Positions 52,560-63,420 are shown, counted from the first letter of the stretch. The stretch: 64,000 nt of DNA from Shinisaurus crocodilurus (GCA_021292165.1 CM037880.1:214348942-214412941); one strand, 5' to 3'. The notes: a model not told the origin generated them from the letters alone. Numbers and translations: made by a program.

Positions 52560-52975
52560 CTTACAGCACATTAACTGCACCCAGTACACAGTGTAGGCAT
52601 TGTAAAGAAAGCATGCGTATAAAGCAGTTTGTATTAATCTGCACAATTTCTTCTATGCAGTCCCTAGCATACAACAAAAAGAAGGGGATATCGCTATTAC
52701 TAAAAATAAAACACGCCATTTTAAAGAACAGGCAGAGATGATCATCCTATAAGTGCATTTACCACTCTAAACATTGTTTATGCTGTTGACTCAGTATTGA
52801 TCACAGCGGCTTTAACATACCATTTGCCTTTACACGTTGGGCTGCTAGTCTTCCCAGTTGTCAAGGCAAAAAGTGGCACCTCATGAATAATTTTCATGCA
52901 TTTACGAGTTAGCAAATACTGTGCTGCTTTTGTGTCAATCTCTGTTCCCCTAAAGCTTGCCCAGATGCTCTTTTC
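52560..52975. other. Unique AT-rich sequence, possible conserved non-coding element
   Basis: About 400 bp without a recognised repeat, with GTATTAATCTGCACAATTTC, CTCATGAATAATTTTCATGC and AGTATTGATCACAGCGGC words. No frame with a domain. Confidence 0.3.
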
Positions 52976-53604
52976 TTTCCCCCCCCCCGCCCTCCTCCCG
53001 CTCACACACACCTGCACCCTCTCTCTAGCAACTAGCAGAGTCTAGCTAGCCAGTGAGGGGTGGGATGGGTCGCTGCCTTGCCCACACTCTGGTGGCTTTC
53101 CCATTCTAAACACTCCTGAGAGATCTCTGGGTGCTTTCAGGTGGGCAGCTCTTAGTGCTACCAATCCAAAGGCATTGCGCAGCGATTCCATCTTTCACTG
53201 CTTCCTGGATTTTTAGCGGTAAGAAAGAAAAAGATGGAAGAAGCAGAGGGATAACATGGGTTCCAAATGGAAGACACCATCATCATCCGGACACACAGAG
53301 CTCCATAAAATTCCATGAACGAGGCAGCGCAATTGGCTACCGAAAGCCTTGTCTGGAAGCGCCCTCTGTCCCAAGAAGCCAGCTCCTAACAAGAGCATCA
53401 AGTGATGGCTAAGGACTATTAACAAGCAATCTCCCTAACAAAGGAACAACTGGCCAGCCACTGTCACATCAGTACTGGATTAGGGAATGTCCAAGTTCTG
53501 TATTGTCAGGGCTCACTTTGTTCTCCAGTGTGGGCTGGAACTGTATTTTATCTCACAGACAGAGCCCCTCATGCAAAGTCAGGCTCCATAATTAAAAGCA
53601 ACCT

Positions 53605-53682
53605 TATGGAAGTTTAGGCAAAAAAAAAGGTCTACAACTCCGAGCATGCCCCAGCCAGCATAGGTTTGTGCCCTAAGTTGGC
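53605..53682. mobile_element. Harbinger-like MITE, degraded
   Basis: AGTTTAGGCAAAAAAAAAGG, CTACAACTCCGAGCATGCCC, and a right end ATAGGTTTGTGCCCT: a deletion copy of the 10,100 family. Confidence 0.6.
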
Positions 53683-53929
53683 ACATGCTTTACCATGAAG
53701 CAAGAAGGGCTTCCCAGCTAGCCCTTGACACATGGATCACATGTGACATATGAACCATGGACACATGGTTAGCATTACATACAGATGCGTACATTTATTG
53801 TGAGTGTGTGTGTGTGTGTATGATACCAAATAGAAAAGAGAGAGACAACATACGTAAGTATGGATTCAAGATATGCGAAGTATGGAATCTCTCTGTGTTT
53901 TATATAACTCGGAAACGTTTCTCTTTTCC

Positions 53930-55100
53930 TTGCGAATGAAACTGGCCAGCTGTTTAACTTCTGCCTTGATTACAATTTGGTTGGGCTATCGAGGGCCAAT
54001 AAAATTGCCTTGGTGGTTGAATCCAGCCCACAGACTGACAGTTGGCCATCCTGGTGATAAATAATGAAGCTGTTTACGGTAATCTGTGACTCACAAAGAC
54101 AGAGCCGGGATTCATGGCTAGCTTGTCTTCCATCCAAACACATTGCAGGTATAGCCGTGAAATTGGAAATCTGTAGACGTCCTCAGTTGACTCAGAGTAA
54201 GGTCAGGGAGAGAAAGTTTCCAAAGCTGTGGGTAGATTTTAGCCATGGCTAAAACCTAGTGGCATTCATAACTGCCAATATCAGTTGGTTGCCCCTCATT
54301 TAACTGAAGATTTTGCCTTGAGACTGCCCATGCTGGTTAACTCCGTCCTGGAATAAGTTGCAAGCCTGAAGATAATCAGATAATCTACCACAGAAACAGG
54401 GAGTTGTCAAGGGCACACATCATGTTCACACAGCCTCACCAAACCCTGCAGGCACTAACTGTGACCTAGAACAGGGCTAGGCAGACTTTAGGTTTGTAGG
54501 ATCTGCAATGCTTTCTACTAGAACTCTGAGGTCTACCAACCAGAGTCACATATAAAATAGTAGGTCAGGAGAACTGCAGAACATTGTGCCTCTGAGCATA
54601 TGTTCAGCCCGGGGATTTGCTTTCTGTTCGGGAACACCAATCCTTTCACAAACAAAACTTCTCCTGTCCTCCCCACTCCCTCCCCAAGCTTTCTTCATTT
54701 CAGCAGCCTTTTTGTTGTCGCTCTTGTTGAACAACTGAGAATCAGAAACCCTTGCTGATCTACTGCAAATCACCCAGGGATCTGCCAGTAAATCCCAATC
54801 GACCCTCACCCCTAGAAGCCTACTTTAGAATACACACCGTCTCTCCCTTGCAACAGTGCATTGCAGGGAATGATAAGAAGCCATGGACTTTTTGGTGGAG
54901 GCACCTCATTTGTGAGTTAACCCTTCCCAGAAATGGAATCACTAGAATTCAGTCTCCAATAACTTCTCTGAAATGGAATTTAGCCCTCGGGTTGAAAAGG
55001 GTTCAACACCCTGATGTATGAGATATGATGGCCGTTCTATCAGCATAGTTGTGGTGTATCTTCTCCCACCTCCAAGGGTAATTTGCTGATCTTCTAACAG
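53930..55100. other. Mostly unassigned sequence
   Basis: 53,935-54,250 is unique and might be conserved non-coding. A possible hAT piece begins about 54,474 (CAGGGCTAGGCAGACT), and a right end like that of the 18,880 element (AAAAGGGTTCAACACCCTG) occurs at about 54,995-55,013. Confidence 0.3.
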
Positions 55101-55104
55101 AAAT

Positions 55105-56870
55105 ATGTAATATGTCCCTAAGATCAGCCTCTGTACCAGAGGACTGGAAAGTGGCCAATATAACACCAATTTTTAAAAAGGCATCCAGAGGGAATCTGGG
55201 AAGTTAGAGGCTAGCAGAGCAATCCTATGGCCCCCTAGACAGTGTCTAAGGGGCCACAGGATTGTTCGGATTCCCAGTTCTGAGGTCAGAAAATCACTCC
55301 AACCTCGGAGCTTGGATCCGCACTCGGACCCCCTCCCCGCTCGCAGCCGGCATGGAAAGGACCGCTCTGGCTGCTTCTCTGAGGCTGCAAAGCAACCTCA
55401 GAGAAGGGGTTTAGTGGGCGTTCCAGGGAGGAGACCAGTGCCCCCAAGACTTGACGTATCCTGGCGGCACCTCAGCCTCCTTACCTCCCCCTCTAAAGTG
55501 CCGCCGTTAAGGCAGCCGAAATCGGCTCTCTGGCTGTTTTGCAGGGCAGGAGGAGCACGGAGGCAACCTTCACCTCCATGCTTCTCCCACTCTGCAAAGG
55601 ATGCCCGTAATCCTCCAAATTCAGAGGGTTACAGGCAGCCCCATAGGATTGCGCCCTAGTTAACCTTTGTACTTGGCGGACTTTTGACATTATTTTCTTG
55701 GACTTCCAAAAGGCTTTTGACACAGCCCCTCACCAAAGACTCCTGAGCAAACATAACAGCTAGGGGAGAAGAGGAAAGGTCTGGTTAAAGAACAGAAAGC
55801 ATAAAGTAGGAATAAATGGATGGATAGTTATCACAATGGAGTGATGTAATAGAAAGATGTAAACAGTGGGGCTCCCCAAGGATCTGTATTGGGACACCCC
55901 CTCCCCAAGGATCTGTATTGGGACCAGGGCTTTTTAACTTGTTTATAAATGATCTTGAGTTACAGGTGAGCAGTGAAGTGGCCATGTTTGCTGACGACAT
56001 ATTATTTAGTGTGGTTAAAACAAAAGGGGATTGCCAAGAGCTCCAAAATGATCTCTCCAAATAGGTGAATGGACACTGAAATGGCAAATGCAGTTCAATA
56101 TAAGCAAGTGTAAATTGATGCACTCTGGAGCAAAAAATACTAATTTCACATATATGCTGTTGTTGGGGGCTAAGCTGGCTGTGACTGACCAGGAAAGTGA
56201 TCTTGAGGTCATGGTGCCGAGCAGCAGCTGATGTGAAAAGGGGAAATTCCATGTTGGTGATCATTAGGAAAGGAACTGAAATTAAAACTGCCAACATCAT
56301 AATGCATTCATACAAATCTGTGGTGCAAGTGCAGTAGGAATACTATGTACAGTTCTCTTCACTGCATCTCAAAAAAAAGATACTGCAGATCTGAGAAAGG
56401 AGCAGAAAACGGCAACCAAAATGATCAGTGGGCTGCAGTATCCCTCCTATGAAAAAAGGTTACAATGTTTGGAATGGGGGGGGGGAGTTAGCTTTGAAAA
56501 AAAGGTGAGTAAGGAGTGACGTGATAGAGGTGTATAACATTATGTGTGGCGTGGAGAAAATGGATAGTAAGAAGTTATTCTCCATCTCTTGTTATACTAG
56601 AACACAGAGTCATTCCATGAAGCTGAATGGTGGAAGATTCAGAACAGATAAAATACTTCTTCACACGGTGCATAGTCAAACTACGGAATTTGCTGCCACA
56701 CGATCTATTGATGGCTACCAATTTGAATGGCTTTAAAAGAGGACTAGACAAATTAATGGATGCTGTTGCACTCATGCCCTGCTTGTGCTGGTTGGCCACT
56801 GCGGGAACAGAATGCTGGACTAGATAGGACTTTGGTCTGATCCAGCATGGCCCTTATGTTTTTAGTGATG
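55105..56870 (+). mobile_element. CR1-family LINE, RT region to 3' end, sense, interrupted
   Basis: 55,110-55,200 encodes VPEDWKVANITPIFKKA. It is interrupted by the element at 55,215-55,656. It then resumes with FLDFQKAFDTAPHQ (first catalytic Asp; about 55,690-55,735), GAPQGSVLGPGLFNLF, VAMFADDILF (YADD-type catalytic box, FADD; about 55,978-56,010) and onward to the C-terminus and 3' block (GGTCTGATCCAGCATGGCCC, about 56,834). Stops and frameshifts abound. It is the longest and oldest-looking CR1 here; the two Asp-containing motifs can still be read but the protein cannot be made. Confidence 0.88.
55215..55656. mobile_element. Harbinger-like element, 442 bp, nested in CR1
   Basis: Ends CAGAGCAATCCTATGGCCCC and CCCATAGGATTGCGCCC; flanked by TAG on each side (55,212-55,214 and 55,657-55,659). 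A first hairpin (CCTATGGCCCCCTAGACAGT / CTAAGGGGCCACAGGATTG) sits at the left end. GC-rich interior, no transposase; open frames cross it without domains. Fragments occur at 11,072, 15,870 and 16,375. Confidence 0.7.
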
Positions 56871-57338
56871 CTTCCCCAGCCCTCTCCATCACTGGCAGAT
56901 TATGCTTTTTATAGCACTTTTCTATATCTGCAAGGTGCTTTGCGATTCTTATCACACGTAAGGTAAGACTCTTACGGCACTTCCAGATGAGACTTTTTCC
57001 ACGTCACCGCATTGCCTCATTCACGGAATTTTACGTGTGGGGGCGGGTTGTCCAAATACAGCATCTTCACACATGAAGCCCTCCCTTGTTTTCCTCCCTT
57101 TTCTCTTAGATCAGCCTTACCCAACTAAGAACATTAGAAGAGCCCTGCTGGATCAGACCAAGGGTCCATCTAGTCCAGCATTCTGTTCACACAGTGGCCA
57201 GCCAGCTGCCCGTTGGAAACCCACAAGCAGGACATGAGTGCAACAACACCCTCCCACCCATGTTCCCCAGCAACTGGTGTACATAGGCAGAGTGCCTCTG
57301 ATACTGGAGGTAGCATATATCCATCAGTACAAGTAGCC

Positions 57339-57495
57339 ATTTATTTATTTATTTATTATATTTATACCCCACCTTTTTTCCTGCAAGGAACCCAGGGCGG
57401 CTTACATAATCCTCCTCCTCCTCCTCTCCATTTTATCCTCACAACAACCCTGTGAGGTAAGTTAGGCTGAGAGTCAGTGACTGGCCCAAAGTCAC
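57339..57495 (-). mobile_element. Sauria SINE 3' part, antisense, nested in CR1
   Basis: (TTTA)n tail, CCTGCAAGGAACCCAGGGCG, CCATTTTATCCTCACAACAA, GTGACTGGCCCAAAGTCACC. The tRNA head is missing. Confidence 0.88.
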
Positions 57496-57647
57496 CTTCT
57501 CCTCCATGAATTTGCCCAATCCCCTTTTAAAGCCATCCAGATTGGTGGCCATCACTACACCTTGTGGAAGTGAATTCCATAGTTTAACTATGCGCTGTGT
57601 GAAGAAGTCCTTCCTGAATCTCCCACCAATCAGCTTCATGGGATGAC

Positions 57648-57854
57648 CAGTGGAGGCTGGTGGTTCCAGTGTGTGTGTGTGTGTGTGTGTGTCCACTCCA
57701 GCTTGTAGTCTGAGCTTTTAAGGTGCTATCCATGGTGCTGAACCTATTCTGGGGATAGGGTTCAGAACCATGGATAACTCCTTCAAAGTTTAGACTAAAA
57801 CCCAGAGCAGCTACACAGCCCCGCTGACATTGGAGCCGCCACCAGCCTCCACTG
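57648..57854. mobile_element. hAT MITE, CAGTGGAGGCTG family, nested in CR1
   Basis: A 207-bp element; ends CAGTGGAGGCTGGTGG and CCACCAGCCTCCACTG; perfect 8-bp duplication GGGATGAC (57,640-57,647 and 57,855-57,862). Contains an internal (TG)n run (57,669-57,692). Confidence 0.9.
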
Positions 57855-58004
57855 GGGATGACCCTCTTGGGTCCTAGTATTATGACAGAGGGAGAAAAAA
57901 TGCCTTCCTATCCACTTTCTCCACACCTGGCATAAATGTGTACACCTCTATCGTGTCTCCCCTTACTCGCTTTTTCGCTAAGCTACACAGCCCCAAATGT
58001 TGTA

Positions 58005-58124
58005 AGCGCCAGGTGACGTTTTGGACTGCAACTCCCAGCATCCCTGACCTCTGGCCAGGCTGCTGGGGAGGATGGGAGTTGAAGTCCAAAGCGTCTGCAA
58101 AGCACCGGGGTTGGGGGGAGAGCT
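58005..58124. mobile_element. hAT-like foldback MITE at edge of CpG island
   Basis: TTTTGGACTGCAACTCCCAG and GGATGGGAGTTGAAGTCCAA arms, right end GGGGTTGGGGGGAGAGCTG. It lies about 500 bp upstream of the probable transcription start and contributes a ZNF143-like core close to the promoter. Confidence 0.65.
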
Positions 58125-58635
58125 GTCTTATTAGCCAGCCCGTTTAGGAAGAAGAGTCGGGGTAGCTGCACGACGCCTTCTCGCGGGCAGCGCTGGGGGC
58201 CCTGGGTCTGGGGGCGCCCTCCTCTTTTCCCACTCCGGCTTTTCGCTGGACCCCCACCGCCCCTTGGCCCTCCACCCGCCTCCTCCGCCTCCAGCCCCGC
58301 CCGCTCCTCTCTCCCCGCACTGATGCCGCGGGCCGCGCCACCTTCCCCGGACTACGTCACGCGGCCCAGCAGGTTCTCCCACCTTCACCTCCGCGCAGCC
58401 AATCAGCGCGCGCCTCCGCCGTGTGTGTATCTGTACATATGTGCGTGTCGGAGGGGGGGCGCAGCGCCTTCCCCCTCATTGGCTGTGCGTGGGCTCCCTC
58501 TCCCGCCGCGCCCCCTTTCCCCACTCCTCGGAGGCCCCGCCCCCTTCTCTTTGCATATTCATGAGGCGGGCGGGAGCGAGGGAGGGGCGGAAGCGGAAGC
58601 GTTGCGCGGAGACGGTTTCCGAGGAGCCGAGAGGG

Positions 58636-58642
58636 TATAAAA
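58636..58642 (+). promoter_or_regulatory. TATA box
   Basis: TATAAAA in GAGGGTATAAAACGCCC. It is unusual to see so good a match inside a CpG island. Predicts initiation about 25-32 bp downstream, within CTCGCCGCCCGGTCAGGAG. Confidence 0.8.
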
Positions 58643-58665
58643 CGCCCGCCTGCCGCTCGCCGCCC

Positions 58666-58854
58666 GGTCAGGAGCCCGTCGGTCGTTGCCTCAGCCTCTC
58701 GCCTTGCCCGTCGTGACAGCGCCGGCCGGTCAACCGCCCGCCCGCCTCCCCCGGGACCTTGACCTGACCCGTCCCGAGCGGAGTCAGCGCAGCCCGCCCC
58801 TGCCAGGGGGGAGCAGCCGGGCCCCGGCAGAGCAGCGCGGTCCGTGAGGAGCAG
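58666..58854 (+). other. Probable first exon (5' UTR) of an unidentified gene
   Basis: From the predicted start to the first good donor, GAGCAG|GTACAC, with GT at 58,855. The segment has no ATG on the plus strand in its whole length, so it would be wholly untranslated, with coding beginning in a later exon. It is GC-rich and CpG-rich, so a structured leader is likely. The minus-strand frames here (200 and 97 codons) are composition effects of a CpG island. The exon end is a prediction; other GT sites exist downstream. Confidence 0.55.
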
Positions 58855-59603
58855 GTACACCGGCTGAGGGGGCGGGCAGGCGGGGCGCAGCGGGAGAAGG
58901 GCCCTCTGGGTGGGGGGGGGGGGCGCCCTGGCGGCAGGCGAAGGCGGCTCCCCGTCCACACGACCCTCGCGCCTCCGACGCGCGTCTGTCTGCGCGTTGG
59001 AACGGCCTGCGCCTGGCCGAGCGGGTCGTGCCCTGTTGGTCCAGCGTGGCTCCGGAGGGGCAGCAGGTGGGGGAAAGCTAGTCCAGGTCTAGCTCAAGTC
59101 CCGTTCATTGCGGTGTGGTCTGGTCTCAGTGGGGCTGGCGTTGGATCCAGGGGCCCCTCTGGGAAGCTCGTGGGCCAGGCTTGCGAGGGTCCGCAGCCAT
59201 CCCCCCTCAGCAGACTGTTCTTCTCGAGAGCAGGTTTTCAGAGGTATAGACTGCTACTGCCCTGGGGAGCTCCACTTGGTTGTAATGGTGGATAGCTATT
59301 GGTAGAGGTCTCTGGGGGATTTGGGGTTTCCTCTCCCCCCCCCCCCGCTCCTTTTCCTTCTCTCCCCTCCTGGGTATCTGATATTCAGAGGCATTGTGAA
59401 TCGAACAGGTGAGGAACTGCCATGGTAGTAACGGCTGGGGGTCCTTTCAAGCCGTTAAGTTTAAAGCAATTTTTTGGGCGGGTGGGGGTCATGCCAGGTT
59501 GGAGCCTGCAAGAAAAATGTCAGGCTGTAAATCTGAGGAAATCTCAGCCCGAATCTCCATCAGTTACTGCTGATAGATAGGATTGTGATCCATGACCCCT
59601 ACC

Positions 59604-59734
59604 TCTGTCTACCCCAACCTGGCACCCTCCAGAGGTTTTGGACTGCAACTCCCATCACCCCCCTTCCTGAATTGCTGGGGGTGATGGGAATTGTAGTCCA
59701 ACGCCTCTGGAGGGTGCCAGGTTGGAGGAGCCTG
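59604..59734. mobile_element. hAT-like foldback MITE
   Basis: CTACCCCAACCTGGCACCCT on the left, GGAGGGTGCCAGGTTGGAGG on the right, core GGACTGCAACTCCCATCACC. The arms are well preserved; TSD not clear. Confidence 0.75.
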
Positions 59735-59773
59735 CTCTACCCAATACCTCTAAAAGGCCGCGTAAGCTAATTT

Positions 59774-59935
59774 AAGAACATAGCAGTTGCCTTGCTGGAT
59801 CAGACCAAAGGTTTTATCCAGCCCAGCATTGTGTTTCCGACAGCTTCCAGGGAACCAGTATGACATGAAAGCAACAGCTTTCTTCCCTTGGTGGTGGTGA
59901 TCCACGGGCATCTGGTATTCGGAGGTAAGCTGCCC
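59774..59935 (-). mobile_element. CR1-family LINE tail, antisense, divergent
   Basis: AAGAACATAGCAGTTGCCTT and GCTGGATCAGACCAAAGGTT, then diverging text up to GCATCTGGTATTCGGAGGTA. Short relict of another subfamily. Confidence 0.7.
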
Positions 59936-60349
59936 CTTGATAGGGAGGTCGCAGTGAATTATCACGGGTAACCGCAACTGAGCTCTCTTCGCCATGCATT
60001 TTTCATTCGTCACACTGTTATTCGCAACCCTGTTTTACCGCCAGAGTAGTTAAAAGAGCGTTAGCAGGGTGGGTTTGTGTTTTAGAATAGGAGAGGCCCT
60101 TTATTAGTAGTTTTCGTGATGGAGACAACCTTTCTGTGCCCCTAGTACCTTGTTTTGAGAGGAATGCTTTCTCCCTTCCTGGATGTTACATCGTTAATTT
60201 TGGCAGGGGTGGGAGCAGGTGGCATCTGTCAACATGGCTGCTAGCCCTATTATCCTGTACGAATTTGTCACGAATCCTATTTTTAAAACCATCTAACCCA
60301 GTGGCTGCCTGCTGTGTGGTTTAAACAAAATGCACCTAAGGAGTGGGCA

Positions 60350-62500
60350 GGGTTTTTCGGGGGACCAAGCTCACACTGGCGTAGTGAAGGTGGGATTTGG
60401 GAGCAGAACAACACGGGGGGGGGGGGAGGGAAGGGAAGTGAGTGATGGGAGAAAGGGTCTGGCGATGAGACGAGGGAAGGAGTGTTAGTTTGGGTGTTTG
60501 CCTTGAAGGAGGATTTTGTGATGAGGGGATGGGGGGGAATTAAAATGGGGGAGAGTGTGTGTGTTTGGGAGGTCTTGCAGTACTGATGGGACACTTGGGG
60601 GGACACTGGTCATGTGACCTGGGGATGCTCATATAGGGAGGCTAGGTGTGGAAGGGTCTTGGGAGTGAAGCGGCTTGGTGTAGGAGGAGAGAGCAGGAGG
60701 AAAGAGCAGGGGTGCCTGATTTGGAGTGTGGATTGAAGGATGATTTCATGGCTGTGTGAGTGCTGTGCGGGGTGGGAGGCTGAGTAGTGGATATATGTAG
60801 GTGTGGTGCAGAGGCTGCGCTTTGGATGTGTGTGGAAGACACAGACAGCTGCACCCTTGTGTGGGAAGAGGCTTGAGTGCAAGCACGGGTGGATCTTGGA
60901 CTTGGCGGAGGCCATCAAAAGATGTGTTTGCTTTGACATTTGGCTTGGGAGGGGGGCTTTCGTGGCACTGGAGGAGGGACCCTGATGTTGGAGAACGTGT
61001 ATCTTAGGGAGCAGCAGAAGGGAGAAGTGGTGCTGAGTCCAATCAGGGTTGTGGGAACAGAGGTTTTGGGGGGCAATCAGGAGGGGGGCCAGTCAGGTGT
61101 GGAAAGGCTTTGCCCTCCTTCAAAGTCCACAGTGAGTAGGAGAAAAGGTCCAGTGAGGTTGATGGCCATCTGTACTGGTCAAGTTAGGTTAGTAAGAAGG
61201 AAGGTATCCTTGGGACTAGACATGAGGGGGATGTGTTGCAGAAGGAATTCTTGCAGGGAGGAGGCAAGGGTGGAAGAGAGTAGCGAGGTTGGCTGAGCAA
61301 GAGTGGGACTTAATGCGGGGTTCATTGTGGGGGGGTGGAGTAAGAGGCAAGTTGGGATGGCTTGTGTACTTGTCAAGTTTGGGATGCATTTTGGAGCGGG
61401 AGGGGGCACCTCAGAGCAGGAGAAATCAGGCATGGAAGGTAAGGGAGAAGGTAGTTAGGAATGATGGGCGGACACTAGATGCAAACAAGGGCTGCAGAAA
61501 TGAGTTTATGCAAAGGCTGTAAGAGGTGACTGAAGGCCAGGGGATGTGAAGGCACAGGTATGCAGCAGAATAGCAGATGCAAGAGAGGAATCCCAGCAAA
61601 TGTGGTTTGAAAGGAGAAGAGATTTGGGGGTATCAGATGAGCAAGGGGAGCAGTGGATGGGGGGTTGAGGGCAGGTGGGGCTCTTTGAGACGGGGGATTG
61701 GGTGGGGGGCTGCAGTGGAAACGGAGCAGGGGGAACAGGTTGGCTTGCATAATTCTTGAGAAGTGCAGATGTCGGAAAGGTTTTGCAGGGTCAGAGGAGT
61801 CCTTAGATGGCAAGGTGAACAAAATCCCCAGTGGTTAAGTGAGAGGCTGTTGCTGAAGCAAAAAGGTGGTCAGACTGTCAGGTGTATTGGTTGTTGGGAG
61901 GAAAGGATCAGGTGTAGAAGAAGTGGAAGGCTGCCTGGTAGGGGAAGAGACCTCTTATTGGGGGGGGGAGCTGCAGCGTGTCTGAAAGGAAAGAGCCCCC
62001 AAGTCTTCAGATAATGGGGCAAGGTTCAGATATGGAAGGAGCTGTGAGAGGACTTGCTGAGAGAGGAGGAGATCCTGCTGAAGAGGGATGATGGGGAGTT
62101 AAGTGTGGGAGCATCTCTGGAGTCAAAGTAAGGGAGCAACGAGATGAGATGTGGGACATGAAGGGGTAGGCTTCTTCATGCTGTGTGGAAGGCTGAGGGG
62201 CAAGCAGAAGAGGGAGCTGCTTTCTGGAGCTATTTCCAGAAGGGCAGCCATGTTTCTCTGTGGCAGCAAAAACAACGAAGAGACTTGTGGCGCCTCAAGG
62301 ACTCACACATTTATTTTGGCACAGCCTGCGGGGGGGGGGGACGACGACCGAACGGAAGAGAATCACAGGATTGTGCAGTTACTGGTGGCAAAAGGGAAGT
62401 CAAAGGCAAAAGGATTGGGAGGGTGCAGAAAGCCAGAGAAGAGAGCAGTGGAGGAGGAGGTGAGGCAGGTGGGGAAATGTGTTGTGACCTACAGAGCAGG
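60350..62500 (+). other. G-rich, purine-rich zone in the first intron
   Basis: For about 2 kb the plus strand is dominated by G and A, with many GGG and GGGG runs and few C. Words such as TGTGGAAGG / ATGGAAGGT and GCAGGAGG recur irregularly, which could be a decayed minisatellite. Frames on the minus strand are Pro/Ser/His-rich products of this skew. Strand asymmetry downstream of a CpG-island promoter fits R-loop or G-quadruplex forming DNA, but that is inference. Confidence 0.6.
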
Positions 62501-62579
62501 GGTGGGCAGAACGCAGCTCAAGATCTTCTGGTGTGAATCTGGGTGATTTGCAGTGGATCACCAAGAGTTTTTCTAACTC

Positions 62580-63420
62580 CCAATTTAACAAGAGCAACAA
62601 AATGATTTTTTTTCCTACTTAAATTAGGCTGCCGAAATGCAGAGCACTTCTGGTAACCAGGAGTAGACTTTTGTGTGAAAGGGTTGTGAGTTCAGTTCAG
62701 TTCTAGTACTGAAAAGAGATTCTTATGCCCCGAATGTACTCAGAGACACCCTGTTCATTAATTCTAAGAGTCAAACTGTATGTTACGTTAATTACATTGT
62801 GTGCAGCTCCTTCTTTTTATTTGCTCCAAAGCAAGCATGTGTGGCCCTGATCTGTATTGAGATCGCAGTGCGTGAGGAGGGGAGGTTAACTGTTGTTGCA
62901 CAAGGAGGGGAGGTTAACTCATGGTAAACAGCCCAGCTGTCTGGACTTGCACATCATGCTAAGCAACCTACAAAGGAGCCCATGGTGGGTTGCTGAGTAA
63001 AAGTGGTGGGTGTGCTGCAGGCAGTGCGACTGCTCTCTCCCGCTTGTCCCCAACAGCCCTTTGGGTTATTTAACCCATGGGCTGTCCTGTGAATCAGGTC
63101 TTTATCTACCCCTCCCAAGCGGTTTCCCTCACGGCCCTCCTCTGGCATGGCAGTTAAAACAAGAAAAAAGCTGGGGAGAGGGGAAATTTAAGGATGGAAG
63201 AACATGCATGCATGTTTGGTATTGGAGGGTCCTGGTGGCTTAAATTGAAGTTTATTTAGAAGTGACACCACAATCTTCGCAGGTCAAGAGGCGCAAGTGT
63301 TTGCATTAGATATCTGCGATAAAACTGGCAAACAGTCCTGTTTTATCACGCTATGCATGCACAGCACAGTGAAATCCTCCATCCCCTGTATTATAAGTAT
63401 ACAAGAGTAGGAAGTATACA
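62580..63420. other. Unassigned intronic sequence
   Basis: A tandem GGGGAGGTTAACT duplication occurs at about 62,879-62,920. GGGCTGTCCTGTGAATCAGG (63,078-63,097) looks like an end of the GGTTCACA-type long-TIR group, with no clear partner end. Confidence 0.35.

Larger units (their letters stand above)
57120..57985 (-). mobile_element. CR1-family LINE 3' region, antisense, with two nested elements
   Basis: AAGAGCCCTGCTGGATCAGA (57,139) to TGTCTCCCCTTACTCGCTTT. A Sauria SINE (57,339-57,495) and a hAT MITE (57,648-57,854) are inserted. The minus frame 57,439-57,696 shows the ORF end: HPMKLIGGRFRKDFFTQRIV, KLWNSLPQGVVMATNLDGFK. Confidence 0.88.
58150..58950 (+). promoter_or_regulatory. CpG island and core promoter of an unidentified + strand gene
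   Basis: The only strongly CpG-rich region. In order: CRE-like TACGTCAC (58,353-58,360), CCAAT (58,399-58,403, in AGCCAATCAGCG), inverted CCAAT as ATTGG (58,478-58,482), GC box CCCCGCCCCC (58,535-58,544), octamer-like TTTGCATATTCATG (58,550-58,563), GC box GGGGCGG (58,584-58,590), doubled ETS-like GGAAGCGGAAGC (58,589-58,600), and TATAAAA (58,636-58,642). A TATA box about 30 bp upstream sets the start near 58,666. TATA plus tandem CCAAT boxes in a CpG island is the layout of strongly expressed, often growth- or stress-responsive, genes. Orientation is given by the TATA position and the downstream donor. The gene name cannot be read from this. Confidence 0.82.

Noticed and set aside
58357..58959. 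200-codon minus-strand frame across the CpG island
   Set aside because: Pro/Arg/Ala-rich and overlapped by frames in other phases. Typical of GC-rich promoter DNA, and opposite to the direction set by the TATA box.
60340..62550. Many 60-130 codon frames on both strands
   Set aside because: Result of the G/A-rich skew; they overlap each other and have simple composition.
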